Shown: positions 26,064 to 36,595, numbered from the stretch's first letter. The stretch: DNA of 64,000 nt from CAVQDV01 sp963711375 (GCA_963711375.1 CAVQDV010000005.1:372001-436000); one strand, 5' to 3'. The notes: a model not told the origin generated them from the sequence alone. Numbers and translations are program-made.

Positions 26064-28694
26064 CTAAGCAACCGTCTTTGAGATAACCTCGAAAACATCG
26101 GTAGAGAGCGATTTTTGCTTTCCGATGCGCTTTAGGGCCCTCTTCATCAAAGCCCCACGAGCTTCGTCGACCACATCCCACTTAATCAGGGGCTGTATCA
26201 CTCTAGCGGCCACCTGGGGATTATTTGGATCGATCTTAATCACTTGATCCGCAATAAACTCGTAGCCCGCTCCATTTTTCCCGTGAAACCGAACGGTATT
26301 TGCGCCGAAGGCACAAATGAGTGCATAAACATTATTCGGATTGTTAATATTAAATCCTGAGTGAGATAGCAAAGCCTTAACGCGATCTAAGGCGTCTGGC
26401 AAGGTAGTCGTGGCCTGCAATTGCAGCCATTTATTCACGACCAAAGGTTCTTTTTGCCAACGCATGTAGAATTCTTCAAGCGCTTTTTCTCGGAAATCAG
26501 AGGCCTGATGATTCAACGCATTAAGAGCGCCCATCGCATCCGTCATATTATTCGTCTTCGTAAATTGCTCAAAGGCGAGTTTTTGATATTCCGTTTTTTG
26601 AGTAGCCACTAAATACATCAGAGACATATTTTTTAGTTTACGTTTTCCCATTTCAGTAACGCTATATTCGTAAGGAGCATTATTTGAATATTCACGAAAA
26701 TGCTTTAAAAATTCCGCCTCTAAATTTCTTGCGATACTGTCTCTAATAAAATTACGGCCTTCAAAAATGGCATCTACATCTTTTACAGGATTATTCGCCA
26801 AGATGTAGGCGACAGAAGGCAGCACAAATAATTGGCTTAATAAATTTAAATCACTTGCGGGGGTTGCTAATAAATATCGACAAGCCTCAATAATCAAGGG
26901 GCTCTCTTGCCACTCTTGACGAGGTTTTGAAGCTAAGTCTGAAATAAGATTTAATGCTAATTGTTGGCCGGCATTAGAGCGACTAAAAGGATCGCTATCG
27001 CACTGAAAAAGCCAGGCTAATTCTTCGTTGGTATAATCATAGTGAATTTTTACAGGTGCAGAAAAATCACGTAACAAAGACGGCACTGGTTTGTGATCGA
27101 CATTGATAAAGGTAAAAGTTTGCGCAGCGGATTTTACTTCCAAAATTTTTGATTCTGTTTGGGCCTTATTTTCGCCTTCTAATTGAAGCGGCATATCGCT
27201 GCATTGCTCGCTCACTAAGCCCACTGTCAAAGGCATATGAAGAGATTCTTTCTTATCTTGGCCAGCGGTGGGAGGCGTAAACTGCTTTACATGCAATAAA
27301 AATTTTTTATTTTTCGCATCATATTCGCTCGAGATTTTAAGCTCTGGCGTGCCGGCTTGACGATACCAAATACGAAATTGAGTGAGATCTTTTCCACTCG
27401 CGTCTTCCATAGCCTTAATAAATTCTTCGGTGGTTACGGCTTGGCCATCATGTCGGTAAAAATATAAATCCATGCCCTTTCGGAATAATTCCGGACTTAT
27501 TAATGTGCGCACCATTCGAATAACTTCCGAGCCTTTTCGATAGACCGTAACGGTGTAAAAATTATTGACTTCGATATAGGAATCTGGACGGATAGGGTGA
27601 GACATCGGGCTTGCATCTTCGGCAAATTGAGCAAGGCGCACAAGCGATGAAGAATCCAAGCGAGAAATGCCGCGCGAAGTCATATCTTCTGTAAAATGCT
27701 GATCACGGAAAACCGTTAAACCTTCTTTTAATGTAATTTGAAACCAATCCCGACAGGTAACTCGATTTCCAGACCAATTATGAAAATATTCGTGACCTAT
27801 TACCGATTCAATCGCTACATAATCGTCGTCCGTAGCGGTTTCCGGTTTTGCTAAAATATATTTGGTATTAAAAATATTGAGGCCCTTGTTTTCCATGGCG
27901 CCCATATTGAAATCGCTCACTGCAACGATCATATAAATATCCAGATCGTATTCGCGACCATAGGTTTCTTCGTCCCAACGCATCGCATTTTTCAGAGAAA
28001 CTAAAGCGTAATCGCCTTGGTCTTTAAATCCTTTTTCCAAATATAATTTTAAAGCAACTTCTCGCCCAGATTGGGTAATAAATTTATCTGTCAATAAATC
28101 AAAATCACCCGCCACTAAGGCGAATAAATAACAGGGTTTTAAAGAGGGATCAGACCAGTGAACCCAATGGCGATTATTGGCCAAATCTCGTTGCTCAATT
28201 AAATTACCGTTGCATAATAAATAAGGATATTTCGTTTTATCGGCTGAAATGGTGGTCGAAAAACGCGTCATGACATCGGGTCTATCTAAAAAGTAGGTTA
28301 TGCGTCGAAACCCGTGGGGCTCATTTTGAGTGCAATAATTGCCACCAGATTGATAGAGGCCAGTTAATTTTTTATTGGCGGCAGGATTAATTTTAACATC
28401 GGTTTCTAAAATAAATTGATCGGGAAGCGAAAAAATGGTGAGGCTTGTTCTATCAACTTTATAATCTCCTCCGTTTAGCAATTTTCCATCCAGCAAAACT
28501 TGAACCAGCTGCATGTCTTCGCCATTTAAAATTAAGGGGGCATTCGATTTTTTAACACTTGGGTTACGGGAAAAATGAATAATCGTTTTGACTTTGGTTT
28601 CATCGTCCTTTAAGTCAAAATGGAGATGTACCTGATCTACTAAAAATTCACTGGGCAGATAATCACTGAAATGATATGTTTTTGGAGTTGACAT
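26064..28694 (-). CDS. pepN: Aminopeptidase N (M1 family)
   Basis: An 876-aa zinc metallopeptidase. It has the substrate-binding GAMENKGLNIFN, the zinc site HEYFHNW with the downstream glutamate in LKEGLTVFRDQ, and the DUF3458 and helical C-terminal regions of the proteobacterial PepN type. It removes N-terminal residues in cytosolic peptide turnover. Length matches the family (about 870-880). It stands alone between pyrG and the transpeptidase gene. Confidence 0.95.
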   Translation of the reverse strand: MSTPKTYHFSDYLPSEFLVDQVHLHFDLKDDETKVKTIIHFSRNPSVKKSNAPLILNGEDMQLVQVLLDGKLLNGGDYKVDRTSLTIFSLPDQFILETDVKINPAANKKLTGLYQSGGNYCTQNEPHGFRRITYFLDRPDVMTRFSTTISADKTKYPYLLCNGNLIEQRDLANNRHWVHWSDPSLKPCYLFALVAGDFDLLTDKFITQSGREVALKLYLEKGFKDQGDYALVSLKNAMRWDEETYGREYDLDIYMIVAVSDFNMGAMENKGLNIFNTKYILAKPETATDDDYVAIESVIGHEYFHNWSGNRVTCRDWFQITLKEGLTVFRDQHFTEDMTSRGISRLDSSSLVRLAQFAEDASPMSHPIRPDSYIEVNNFYTVTVYRKGSEVIRMVRTLISPELFRKGMDLYFYRHDGQAVTTEEFIKAMEDASGKDLTQFRIWYRQAGTPELKISSEYDAKNKKFLLHVKQFTPPTAGQDKKESLHMPLTVGLVSEQCSDMPLQLEGENKAQTESKILEVKSAAQTFTFINVDHKPVPSLLRDFSAPVKIHYDYTNEELAWLFQCDSDPFSRSNAGQQLALNLISDLASKPRQEWQESPLIIEACRYLLATPASDLNLLSQLFVLPSVAYILANNPVKDVDAIFEGRNFIRDSIARNLEAEFLKHFREYSNNAPYEYSVTEMGKRKLKNMSLMYLVATQKTEYQKLAFEQFTKTNNMTDAMGALNALNHQASDFREKALEEFYMRWQKEPLVVNKWLQLQATTTLPDALDRVKALLSHSGFNINNPNNVYALICAFGANTVRFHGKNGAGYEFIADQVIKIDPNNPQVAARVIQPLIKWDVVDEARGALMKRALKRIGKQKSLSTDVFEVISKTVA

Positions 28695-28714
28695 TTTTTT
28701 CCTTTATTTAATAC

Positions 28715-28755
28715 CCCTAAGTAACCCTCTGCTCGAAGGGGAGATGGGACAACAG
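28715..28755. repeat. GC-rich palindromic repeat (family A, degenerate)
   Basis: ACCCCTAAGTAACCCTCTgctcgaAGGGGAGATGGG upstream of pepN. It lacks a perfect inverted repeat but keeps the flanking TAAC and CCTCT/AGGGGAG core. Confidence 0.5.
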
Positions 28756-28838
28756 TCGCCATGCACTGAGATGTTCCCACAGAACTCGTACCAAGATCCT
28801 AATGATTTTGATCAGAGAAATCCAGTAAAAAAATCTTC

Positions 28839-29528
28839 TTAGGCATGAATTGGGAAGTTTCTTAAGGCCATCTTAATTTTTCCATATAGGCCAGTGAGCC
28901 ATCTGGGATGACTATTACCATATACGGGGGCACTGACACGCATATCATCGGGCGCGATTATTACCTTTACGTTGTCTGTTCCAACAAAATAGACCAAGGG
29001 AAAAAGCTGCTCAATGGCGCTATCGCCAATGGCCACACAGCCAATGGACTTATGTTTGCCATGAATAAAAATATTGCTTCCCAAATTCATGCGGTGATCT
29101 TGAAGGGCATATTCTCGATCTAAATTATTCGGATAATTCAGCTGCATAGACAAATCATAATGGCTATCGGGATTTAATCCCACGATACGATAAATACCTT
29201 CTGGAACTTGATTATCACCCGATTTTAATTTCGGACCAGGCCCACCGCTTGCGGCATATATTCGATAAGAACGAATAAATTGCCAAGTCATTAAATGATT
29301 TTCGCGCGCGTAAAGATCTAAGCGTTTATTTTGCTTAAAAATTAATATGGCTAATTCTTTTGGAGGTAAAGTGACTTTTGCACGTTTAAAATAGTAGGAA
29401 AAATGTCGAAGGGAAGACTGAGCATATCTATTGATTTTGGTATGTAAATCAGCCTCATAATCCACCGCTGTCATCCCAGAAGCCAAAAGCGGTAGACACA
29501 AAAAAATCGCCAAAACTACTCTAACCAT
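28839..29528 (-). CDS. Exported L,D-transpeptidase (YkuD domain)
   Basis: A 229-aa protein with a signal peptide (MVRVVLAIFLCLPLLASGMTA). The YkuD active site is IFIHGKHKSIGCVAIGD: the His and the catalytic Cys in the HG...SxGCxA pattern, near residues 155-170. The YafK-like arrangement suggests cross-linking of peptidoglycan or cleavage of linked lipoproteins in the periplasm. It stands alone; the NhaA gene follows on the same strand after about 55 bp. Confidence 0.85.
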   Translation of the reverse strand: MVRVVLAIFLCLPLLASGMTAVDYEADLHTKINRYAQSSLRHFSYYFKRAKVTLPPKELAILIFKQNKRLDLYARENHLMTWQFIRSYRIYAASGGPGPKLKSGDNQVPEGIYRIVGLNPDSHYDLSMQLNYPNNLDREYALQDHRMNLGSNIFIHGKHKSIGCVAIGDSAIEQLFPLVYFVGTDNVKVIIAPDDMRVSAPVYGNSHPRWLTGLYGKIKMALRNFPIHA

Positions 29529-29583
29529 CTTGATTTATTACCCCAATCATACCCTAAGTAATGTGACTGGAGTTCCTCTCTCG

Positions 29584-30726
29584 TCATTTATCTAGCCTAT
29601 ATGTATACCTCAATAATAGAAAACCCGTCAACCCCGAGAGCAGAGAACCCACCAAAACACCCAACTGAACTTGCGCAAAATGGGTACTTTCCTGAGCGCC
29701 AAATGCCAGTCCGCCAATAAACAAGCTCATGGTGAAACCCACACCCGCCACCAAACTCACACCATAAATCCCAAAGGCTTTTACTCCATGCGGTAAATAA
29801 GCCCACTTAAAACGAACCGCTAATAGTGTCGCTCCAGAAATTCCGATTTGTTTTCCCAAAAATAAGCCCAAAGCAATTCCCATTGGCAAGGGGGCAATTA
29901 TTTGCGACCAAGAAAGTTCTTTGAAAGAAAGCCCGGCATTAGCAAACGCAAAAAGCGGCAAAACTCCAAAAACAACCCAGGGGTGTAAATATTTGATAAG
30001 ATGAGCAAGCGGAGAATATTTAGGTTTTTTTGTATCATGTAGTGGAATAGCAAAGGCCAACACAATTCCAGCCAAAGTCGCATGCACGCCTGATTTTAAA
30101 ACGCAAAACCACAGAATAGCTCCCACTATTAAATACGGAGCGTAACGGGTAACACCCAAACGATTAAATAAAAATAAAAGCCCTCCTAATAATATGGCTA
30201 CCAATAAAAGCCAATGCGCAATGTGATTGGTATAAAAAATTGCGATAATAATAATCGCGCCGATATCATCAAAAATCGCCAAGGCCATCAAAAATATTTT
30301 CAAACCTGGAGGAATGCTTTTACCTAATAAGGTTAAAATACCCAGAGAAAAAGCAATATCGGTTGCAGTTGGAATCGCCCAACCTTCTATGGCTTTTAAA
30401 TTGGAGTGATTGAAAGCTAAAAAAATCAGAGCCGGCACCAACATGCCCCCCAGCGCCGCTATCGCCGGTAAAGTGGACTTCTTCACGGAATTTAATTCGC
30501 CTTCCATCATTTCGCGTTTAATTTCTAACCCAATCAGCAAAAAAAAGAGGGCCATTAGGCCATCATTAATGAGATGCAATAATGCGGAGTTAAAGAGCCA
30601 TTGATAATAAGAGACCAAGGGGGAATTCGCGATTATCACCGCCAACAGTGCGGCAATAAATAGCACGATGCCGCCACTTGCCTCCAAGTGGATAAAACTC
30701 TTAAACGCTTTTCTGATCACTATCAT
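29584..30726 (-). CDS. nhaA: Na+/H+ antiporter NhaA
   Basis: A 380-aa membrane protein with about twelve helices. It contains ATDIAFSLGILTLLG and ALAIFDDIGAIIIIAIFY, the paired aspartates of the NhaA ion site. It exports sodium in exchange for protons at the inner membrane. Canonical length for the family; GAGG precedes the ATG. Confidence 0.95.
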   Translation of the reverse strand: MIVIRKAFKSFIHLEASGGIVLFIAALLAVIIANSPLVSYYQWLFNSALLHLINDGLMALFFLLIGLEIKREMMEGELNSVKKSTLPAIAALGGMLVPALIFLAFNHSNLKAIEGWAIPTATDIAFSLGILTLLGKSIPPGLKIFLMALAIFDDIGAIIIIAIFYTNHIAHWLLLVAILLGGLLFLFNRLGVTRYAPYLIVGAILWFCVLKSGVHATLAGIVLAFAIPLHDTKKPKYSPLAHLIKYLHPWVVFGVLPLFAFANAGLSFKELSWSQIIAPLPMGIALGLFLGKQIGISGATLLAVRFKWAYLPHGVKAFGIYGVSLVAGVGFTMSLFIGGLAFGAQESTHFAQVQLGVLVGSLLSGLTGFLLLRYTYRLDK

Positions 30727-30854
30727 GGCCTCCTTGGAGCAGTATATAGACTTGCGTGAATAGGCACCACTCTTTGGGGAATTTCAGGAATAATTTGCAT
30801 CAAACCTGAAACATGAATACCATGGAAGAAGCTTCTCAAAAGGAATTGAAGTTA

Positions 30855-31817
30855 ATGAAAGCATGGTATTTAAAATTCGCCGCCATTATTCTGATGCTTA
30901 TCAGCCTAGCCGATTGCGGGCGACATACTAGAACCTTTCAGGGTTATGTCGAAGGTCGTTATACCTACATTTCTTCATACAGCACAGGTTACTTACAAAA
31001 TTTGTTCGTTTATCGCGGTAACCGCGTGGAAGAAAAACAAAAATTATTTACGCTCGACCCTTATCCTGAGGAAGCCCAATTAGCCCAAGCAAAAGCCCAG
31101 TTGAAAGCGGCCGATCAAAATTTACAAAATTTGATCGAGGGCCAAAGAAGCACCATTATTGCCGCATTTGAGGCCCAACTTAGAAGAGCAAACTCCAATT
31201 TTGAGCTTGCCAAGATCACTCTAAAACGTCAGCAGATATTATTCCAACAAAATGCCGTTCCAAAATCGGATTTAGATACCGCACAAACCAATTATCAATC
31301 GACCCTACAACAAGTCAAAGAAGCCACGGCAAATTTAAATGAAGCCAAATTAGGATCCCGTTCGCATTTAATAGACGCACAACGTGAAACCTTAAAAGCT
31401 AACACAGCAGAGGTAGAAAGACTGACCTGGATAATCAATCAAAAAACCGCTTACGCCCCCCAAAAATCCCTTGTTTTTGACACTTTTTTTAGGAAAGGCG
31501 AACTCGTCAATGTCGGGCAACCCGTTTTAGCGCTACTCACCCCCGATAACGTGAAGATTATTTTCTTCGTACCAGAGCCATTGTTAAGCGGAATAACCTT
31601 AAATAAAAATTTAGAATTTACCTGCGATGGTTGCAAGGGCAAATCCCCTGCCGTCATTGATTTTATTTCCACTCAAGCTGAATATACTCCACCCGTTATT
31701 TACAGCCAAAATACACGAGAACAGCTAGTTTACCGAGTAGAAGCCGCACTACCACCCGCAACTGCACTCGACTACCATCCTGGCCAACCCGTTACGGTGC
31801 TCGTGCATGAAAAATGA
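30855..31817 (+). CDS. HlyD-family periplasmic adaptor of an ABC efflux system
   Basis: About 320 aa from the ATG at 30855; an earlier in-frame ATG at 30813 would add 14 residues but has a poorer ribosome site than AGGA at 30841. The N-terminus is hydrophobic (FAAIILMLISLADCG) and may be a lipoprotein signal, though Asp before Cys is not a normal lipobox. Then come the first half of the barrel-sandwich domain (YVEGRYTYISSYSTGYLQNLFVYRGNRVEEKQKLF), a long coiled-coil hairpin (residues about 85-195) and the second half. It ends inside the next ATP-binding gene. Together with the next two genes it resembles the YbhG/YhiI-type drug efflux arrangement. Confidence 0.85.
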   Translation: MKAWYLKFAAIILMLISLADCGRHTRTFQGYVEGRYTYISSYSTGYLQNLFVYRGNRVEEKQKLFTLDPYPEEAQLAQAKAQLKAADQNLQNLIEGQRSTIIAAFEAQLRRANSNFELAKITLKRQQILFQQNAVPKSDLDTAQTNYQSTLQQVKEATANLNEAKLGSRSHLIDAQRETLKANTAEVERLTWIINQKTAYAPQKSLVFDTFFRKGELVNVGQPVLALLTPDNVKIIFFVPEPLLSGITLNKNLEFTCDGCKGKSPAVIDFISTQAEYTPPVIYSQNTREQLVYRVEAALPPATALDYHPGQPVTVLVHEK

Positions 31818-32724
31818 AGAACTCGCCATCGACGTCCGAGATTTACGAAAATCCTTTGACGGTGTTCCAGCAGTTGATGGTATTAATTTGCAGGTAAAAA
31901 AAGGCGAAATTTACGGTTTTTTAGGCCCAAATGGCAGCGGAAAAACAACTACTATTCGAATGCTTTGTGGACTCCTGGTACCCGATTCTGTCGAGGGAAC
32001 TTGCCTAGGTTATACCGTTCTCACCCAGTCCCGAGAAATTAAACCTCACGTCGGGTATATGACTCAGAGCTTTACCTTATACAACGAACTTACCATTTAT
32101 GAAAATTTAGATTTTGTAGCACGATTATATTCCATAAAAAATCGAGAAGACAAAATTGAAAAATCTCTCGAAGAATTTAATTTTCTTGAAAGACGCAACC
32201 AGCTCGCCGGCACTTTATCCGGTGGATTAAAACAGCGTTTATCCTTGGCAGCCGCATTACTTCATGACCCCCAATTATTATTACTCGACGAACCCACTGC
32301 CGGTGTGGACCCAAAATCACGCCGAGAATTTTGGACTTCCATCCACCGTTTATCTGGACAAGGCATTACGACACTCGTCAGCACACACTACATGGATGAA
32401 GCCGACCGCTGTAATCGACTCGCTTTTATCGCAAAGGGAAAAATTCTCACTCGTGGAACCTATCCAGAAATTTTAGAGAAAGTTAATTTACACACGTGGC
32501 AAGTCATTACCCCAAAACCCTATCTTGTCCAGGAAGAACTTAACAAAATCCCTGGGATTTCCGTGGTTCCTTTCGGAAATCAACTCCATATCACTGGGCA
32601 AGACAAAAATTTAATCGCCACAAGTTTACAAAACTTAAAAGCCCCAATTGAATCTAGCGAAGAAATCACACCCGGAATTGAAGACATTTTTATCATGCTG
32701 GTTACCGACGAGGAGGGAAAATAA
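31807..32724 (+). CDS. ABC transporter ATP-binding protein
   Basis: A 305-aa nucleotide-binding protein. It has Walker A GPNGSGKTTTIRML, the signature LSGGLKQRLSL, Walker B LLLLDEPTAGVDP, and the H-loop STHYMDEA. The C-terminal 80 residues are a regulatory extension seen in multidrug ABC-2 transporters. It overlaps the adaptor by 11 bp and the permease by one base, so the three genes form one operon, probably for drug or lipid export. Confidence 0.93.
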   Translation: MKNEELAIDVRDLRKSFDGVPAVDGINLQVKKGEIYGFLGPNGSGKTTTIRMLCGLLVPDSVEGTCLGYTVLTQSREIKPHVGYMTQSFTLYNELTIYENLDFVARLYSIKNREDKIEKSLEEFNFLERRNQLAGTLSGGLKQRLSLAAALLHDPQLLLLDEPTAGVDPKSRREFWTSIHRLSGQGITTLVSTHYMDEADRCNRLAFIAKGKILTRGTYPEILEKVNLHTWQVITPKPYLVQEELNKIPGISVVPFGNQLHITGQDKNLIATSLQNLKAPIESSEEITPGIEDIFIMLVTDEEGK

Positions 32725-33854
32725 TGGGATTTTCTTTTTCTCGATTCCTCGCCATTTTAATTAAAGAATTTATTCAGATGCGCCGCGATCGTTTAACTTT
32801 CGCCATGATTATTGGCATTCCGCTCATGCAATTAATTTTATTTGGCTTTGCCATTAATATGAATCCAAAAAATCTGCCCACCGCACTTCAAATTGCCGAT
32901 TACAGTAGCTACACCAGACAAATTGTACAGGGAATTGCAAACACCTCCTATTTTGATATTAGATATTTTCCAAAATCAGAGGCCGAAACCCAAAAGTTAT
33001 TAGCGCAAGGAAAAATATTATTTGCGATTCATATTCCCCCTAATTTTACCGATCGATTTGTCCGAAATCATAAACCACAAATATTAATAGAAGCCGATGC
33101 AACGGATCCCGTGGCCTCCGCTTATGCTTTCGGAGCCATCCAGACATTAGGTCCCGTGATTTTAAATCCCTTATTACAAGGTCCAACAGCGAATTTACAA
33201 AACCCCGCTCCTACGATGGAAGTTGTGGTTCACGCCAAATATAATCCCGAACAAATTACGCAATATAATATCGTTCCAGGATTAATGGGCGTTGTGCTCA
33301 CCATGACCATGGTCTTAATTACCAGTATAGCGATTGCGCGAGAACGAGAACGAGGCACGATGGAACAATTGCTCGCCACGCCCGTTTTGCCATCCGAGGT
33401 AATGCTCGGCAAAATTATCCCTTATATTATTCTCGGCTACATTCAGATCTGCTTAATTTTAATTGCGGCTTGGATTTTATTTGATGTGCCAATGGAAGGC
33501 AGCATTATCTTGCTGCTAATTCTAGCTTTCCCCTTTATTGCAGCGAATTTATCCGTGGGCCTTACTTTTTCCAGCCTCGTGAAAAATCAACTCCAGGCCT
33601 CGCAAGCCTCATTTTTCTTCTTTCTTCCTTCGCTGCTACTTTCAGGCTTCATGTTCCCCTTCTTCGGCATGCCGGTCTGGGCACAATGGCTGGGGACAAT
33701 CCTCCCCCTCACCCACTTCCTAAGAATCACCCGTGGCATCCTTCTTAAGGGCAATGGATTCCTCTTAATTTGGCCAGATTTGTGGCCTATTTTGCTCTTT
33801 ATGGTGGTGGCTTTGTATATAGCTATTAATCGCTATCGGCAGACCTTGGACTGA
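32724..33854 (+). CDS. ABC-2 type transporter permease
   Basis: A 376-aa membrane protein: one N-terminal helix, a large periplasmic domain (residues about 45-175), then five C-terminal helices including ERERGTMEQLLATPVLPSEVMLGKIIPYI, the ABC-2 signature. It fits the YbhS/YbhR type. It is the last gene of the efflux operon; rpsU follows after about 100 bp. Confidence 0.92.
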   Translation: MGFSFSRFLAILIKEFIQMRRDRLTFAMIIGIPLMQLILFGFAINMNPKNLPTALQIADYSSYTRQIVQGIANTSYFDIRYFPKSEAETQKLLAQGKILFAIHIPPNFTDRFVRNHKPQILIEADATDPVASAYAFGAIQTLGPVILNPLLQGPTANLQNPAPTMEVVVHAKYNPEQITQYNIVPGLMGVVLTMTMVLITSIAIARERERGTMEQLLATPVLPSEVMLGKIIPYIILGYIQICLILIAAWILFDVPMEGSIILLLILAFPFIAANLSVGLTFSSLVKNQLQASQASFFFFLPSLLLSGFMFPFFGMPVWAQWLGTILPLTHFLRITRGILLKGNGFLLIWPDLWPILLFMVVALYIAINRYRQTLD

Positions 33855-33956
33855 AAGTGTTTTCCCCGCCGACATTTTCATATTGCATTTATGGAGGGAA
33901 GCCGCTAAGATGACTTCCTTTTAACCGCTTAAATTTACGGAAGGTGAAGAAGCACT

Positions 33957-34181
33957 ATGCCAACAGTTGTTGTACCCGATAATTCAAACTTTGACTCTGC
34001 TCTGCGTCGTTTCAAGCGCGCATGTGAAAAAGCAGGCATTCCAACCAAACTACGTCAGATCGAATTCTACGAAAAACCTACGTCAGAACGTAAACGACGT
34101 CATGCGGCTGCCATCAAGCGTTATGCTAAAAAGATGATGAAAGAGCAAGAAGCTTTAGATCGCGAACGTACTCGTTACTAA
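33957..34181 (+). CDS. rpsU: 30S ribosomal protein S21
   Basis: A 74-aa basic protein, PTVVVPDNSNFDSALRRFKRACEKAGI and the RKRRHAAAIKRYAKK tail. It starts the rpsU-yqeY-dnaG-rpoD macromolecular synthesis cluster of gammaproteobacteria. GGAAGG precedes the ATG. Confidence 0.97.
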   Translation: MPTVVVPDNSNFDSALRRFKRACEKAGIPTKLRQIEFYEKPTSERKRRHAAAIKRYAKKMMKEQEALDRERTRY

Positions 34182-34193
34182 TTGGTCTAACCC

Positions 34194-34646
34194 ATGAATG
34201 GAACTTTGAAAGAACGAATTACCGCCGATATGAAAGAGGCGATGCGTGCCCACGAAAAAGAACGTTTGGGCACCATTCGTCTCATTTTAGCCGCTATAAA
34301 ACAGCGTGAAGTGGATGAACGCATCATGCTGGACGATGCCGCCGTTATTGCTGTCATCAACAAAATGATCAAACAACGAAAAGATTCCATCGAGCAATTT
34401 GAAAAAGCCAATCGCACCGATTTAGCGAATATTGAGCACGCCGAAGTGGCGATTTTAATGCTGTATTTACCGGCTCAATTATCCGCTGCCGAAATCGATG
34501 CAGAGGTTGAAGCCGCCGTCCAAGCTGTGCAGCCCAAGACCATGCAAGACATGGGCAAGGTGATGGCAATTTTAAAACCGAAGCTCGCTGGCCGAGCCGA
34601 TATGTCTGAAGTTAGCGCAAAAATCAAAGCCAAATTGGCGGGCTAG
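34194..34646 (+). CDS. yqeY: GatB/YqeY domain protein
   Basis: A 150-aa helical protein: LKERITADMKEAMRAHEKERLGTIRLILAAIKQ and the C-terminal MGKVMAILKPKLAGRADMSEVSAKIKAKL, both family hallmarks. It resembles the tail domain of the GatB amidotransferase subunit and probably binds tRNA. It stands 12 bp after rpsU and ahead of dnaG, which is its common position in this lineage. Confidence 0.92.
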   Translation: MNGTLKERITADMKEAMRAHEKERLGTIRLILAAIKQREVDERIMLDDAAVIAVINKMIKQRKDSIEQFEKANRTDLANIEHAEVAILMLYLPAQLSAAEIDAEVEAAVQAVQPKTMQDMGKVMAILKPKLAGRADMSEVSAKIKAKLAG

Positions 34647-34741
34647 CCAATGAGCGCCCGAGAATTTAGCGCCTTATCCCTGCTAAAACCTGTCTTGATG
34701 AAGCTTAAGATAACCCGCGTTCAGTCCAACAGGAACTGCTA

Positions 34742-36457
34742 ATGAGCGGCAGCATTCCGCAAGTTTTTATTCAGGATCTCGTTTCTAAAGCCGATATCGT
34801 CGATATAATTCAGCCTCGCATAACGCTGAAAAAAAAGGGCCGAAATTATCAAGCCTGCTGCCCTTTTCACGACGAAAAAACCCCCTCTTTTACCGTAAGT
34901 CCTGACAAACAATTTTATTATTGCTTTGGCTGTGGTGCTCATGGAAATGTAATCGGATTTTTAATGGCCTTTGACCGCATGGAATTTGTGGAGGCAATCG
35001 AGCATTTGGCCTCACATCTCGGCCTAGAAGTTCCTCGTGAAAAATCGGCAATCGTGGAAAATACGGCGCCTCTTTTTACGATACTTCAAGCCACCAGCGA
35101 ATATTATCAGAAACAATTGCGACAGCACCCAGATGCAATTTCCTACTTGAAAAATAGGGGTTTAACGGGAGAAATCGCGAAACAATTTATGATCGGCTTT
35201 GCTCCAACGGCATGGGATAATTTAATTCACGAATTTAAAAATCCCCTTCAGCAAAAAGATTTAATTCACGCCGGCATGCTGATTGAAAAGCCAAATTCTA
35301 GGCCTTTTGATCGATTTCGAAATCGAGTGATGTTTCCGATTCGAGATGTGCGCGGCAGAATCATTGCTTTTGGTGGAAGAACCATCACGAATGAGCAGCC
35401 CAAATATTTAAATTCTCCGGAAACACCAGTCTTCCATAAATCCCAGGAATTATACGGATTATATGAATTGCGCCAAACGCAAAAAAACAGTAGTCACATT
35501 CTTGTGGTTGAGGGTTACATGGATGTGGTGTCACTCCATCAACATGGCATTCATTATGGTGTTGCCACGTTGGGCACTGCCATTAATCCCAAACATATTC
35601 AAAAATTACTGCGTTTTTCCTCCTGCCTCGTCTTTTGTTTTGATGGTGATAATGCGGGAAAAGCTGCGGCTTGGAAGGCTTTAACCATGAGCCTACCTTT
35701 GCTTCGAGATGATGTTGAATTTCGCTTTTTATTTTTACCCGAGCGTGAAGATCCCGATTCGTGGGTTCAGAAAATTGGGCAAGCGGAATTTGATCAGCAT
35801 GTCAAAAAAGCCGAATCCATCACCGAAGTGCTTTTCAATATTTTGACGAAAAAATACGATATTGCAACGCTCGCAGGAAAAACTCATTTTGTTCAAGAGG
35901 CCTTGGAGCTTATCGAAAAAATGCCCCACGGAATTTATCATGCTGTTTTGTCCGAGAAATTAGCCAAAATTGCTGAGATCGATTTAAAATCGCTGATGAA
36001 AAAAACCGAAGCGCCTAGCGTTAAGCCCTCAAGTTTTAATCAAAATGCTCAGTCCAAATTGGTGCAGATGGCGATGACCCTCTTGTTAAAATCTCCTGAT
36101 TTGGCTTATGAAATAAAGGATCTCACTGGTCTGAAACAAATTCATGTGCCTGGCATCGATCAGTTGATTTTATTAATTCACACCCTCCAGAAAAAACCCA
36201 CCATGGGAATTGGCGAGCTACTCTCCCATTGGCCAGAAGGGCCAGCCCAGCAAGCCATAGCTGAACTGGCCGCCATGGAATTATTTATTCCACCAACTGG
36301 ATATCGCGAAGAATTTAATGGCGCCATCGAACGCTTATTATCTCAGGAACACTCAAAAACCACGCAAAATCTCATTCAAAAATCTCGCACCCAGGGTTTA
36401 AGCCCCGATGAACGGGACTTCCTTGCTAATCTCCTCTCTGAAAAAGGGAGCGATTGA
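34742..36457 (+). CDS. dnaG: DNA primase
   Basis: A 571-aa primase. The N-terminal zinc finger is CPFHDEKTPSF...YYCFGCGAHGN, the catalytic core includes RFRNRVMFPIRDVRGRIIAFGGR, and the TOPRIM domain has VVEGYMDVVSLHQHG and FDGDNAGKAA. The C-terminal helical region contacts DnaB helicase. Normal length and start. Confidence 0.96.
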   Translation: MSGSIPQVFIQDLVSKADIVDIIQPRITLKKKGRNYQACCPFHDEKTPSFTVSPDKQFYYCFGCGAHGNVIGFLMAFDRMEFVEAIEHLASHLGLEVPREKSAIVENTAPLFTILQATSEYYQKQLRQHPDAISYLKNRGLTGEIAKQFMIGFAPTAWDNLIHEFKNPLQQKDLIHAGMLIEKPNSRPFDRFRNRVMFPIRDVRGRIIAFGGRTITNEQPKYLNSPETPVFHKSQELYGLYELRQTQKNSSHILVVEGYMDVVSLHQHGIHYGVATLGTAINPKHIQKLLRFSSCLVFCFDGDNAGKAAAWKALTMSLPLLRDDVEFRFLFLPEREDPDSWVQKIGQAEFDQHVKKAESITEVLFNILTKKYDIATLAGKTHFVQEALELIEKMPHGIYHAVLSEKLAKIAEIDLKSLMKKTEAPSVKPSSFNQNAQSKLVQMAMTLLLKSPDLAYEIKDLTGLKQIHVPGIDQLILLIHTLQKKPTMGIGELLSHWPEGPAQQAIAELAAMELFIPPTGYREEFNGAIERLLSQEHSKTTQNLIQKSRTQGLSPDERDFLANLLSEKGSD

Positions 36458-36589
36458 AATCATTTTGCAGGGAGCTGCTGCAGAAATGGCAGCAAAGCAT
36501 CTTGTTAGTGCCTGGTAAGTTCATCACAGATCTCTCTTTTTCAGACCCAATCCCTGAAAAAGTTAGTGGATTAGATGCAAAACAGACGT

Positions 36590-36595
36590 TATAAT
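36590..36595 (+). promoter_or_regulatory. Putative -10 element upstream of rpoD
   Basis: A perfect TATAAT 38 bp ahead of the rpoD ATG. The matching -35 position reads TGGATT, a weak hexamer. It would give rpoD an internal promoter within the dnaG-rpoD region. Confidence 0.4.
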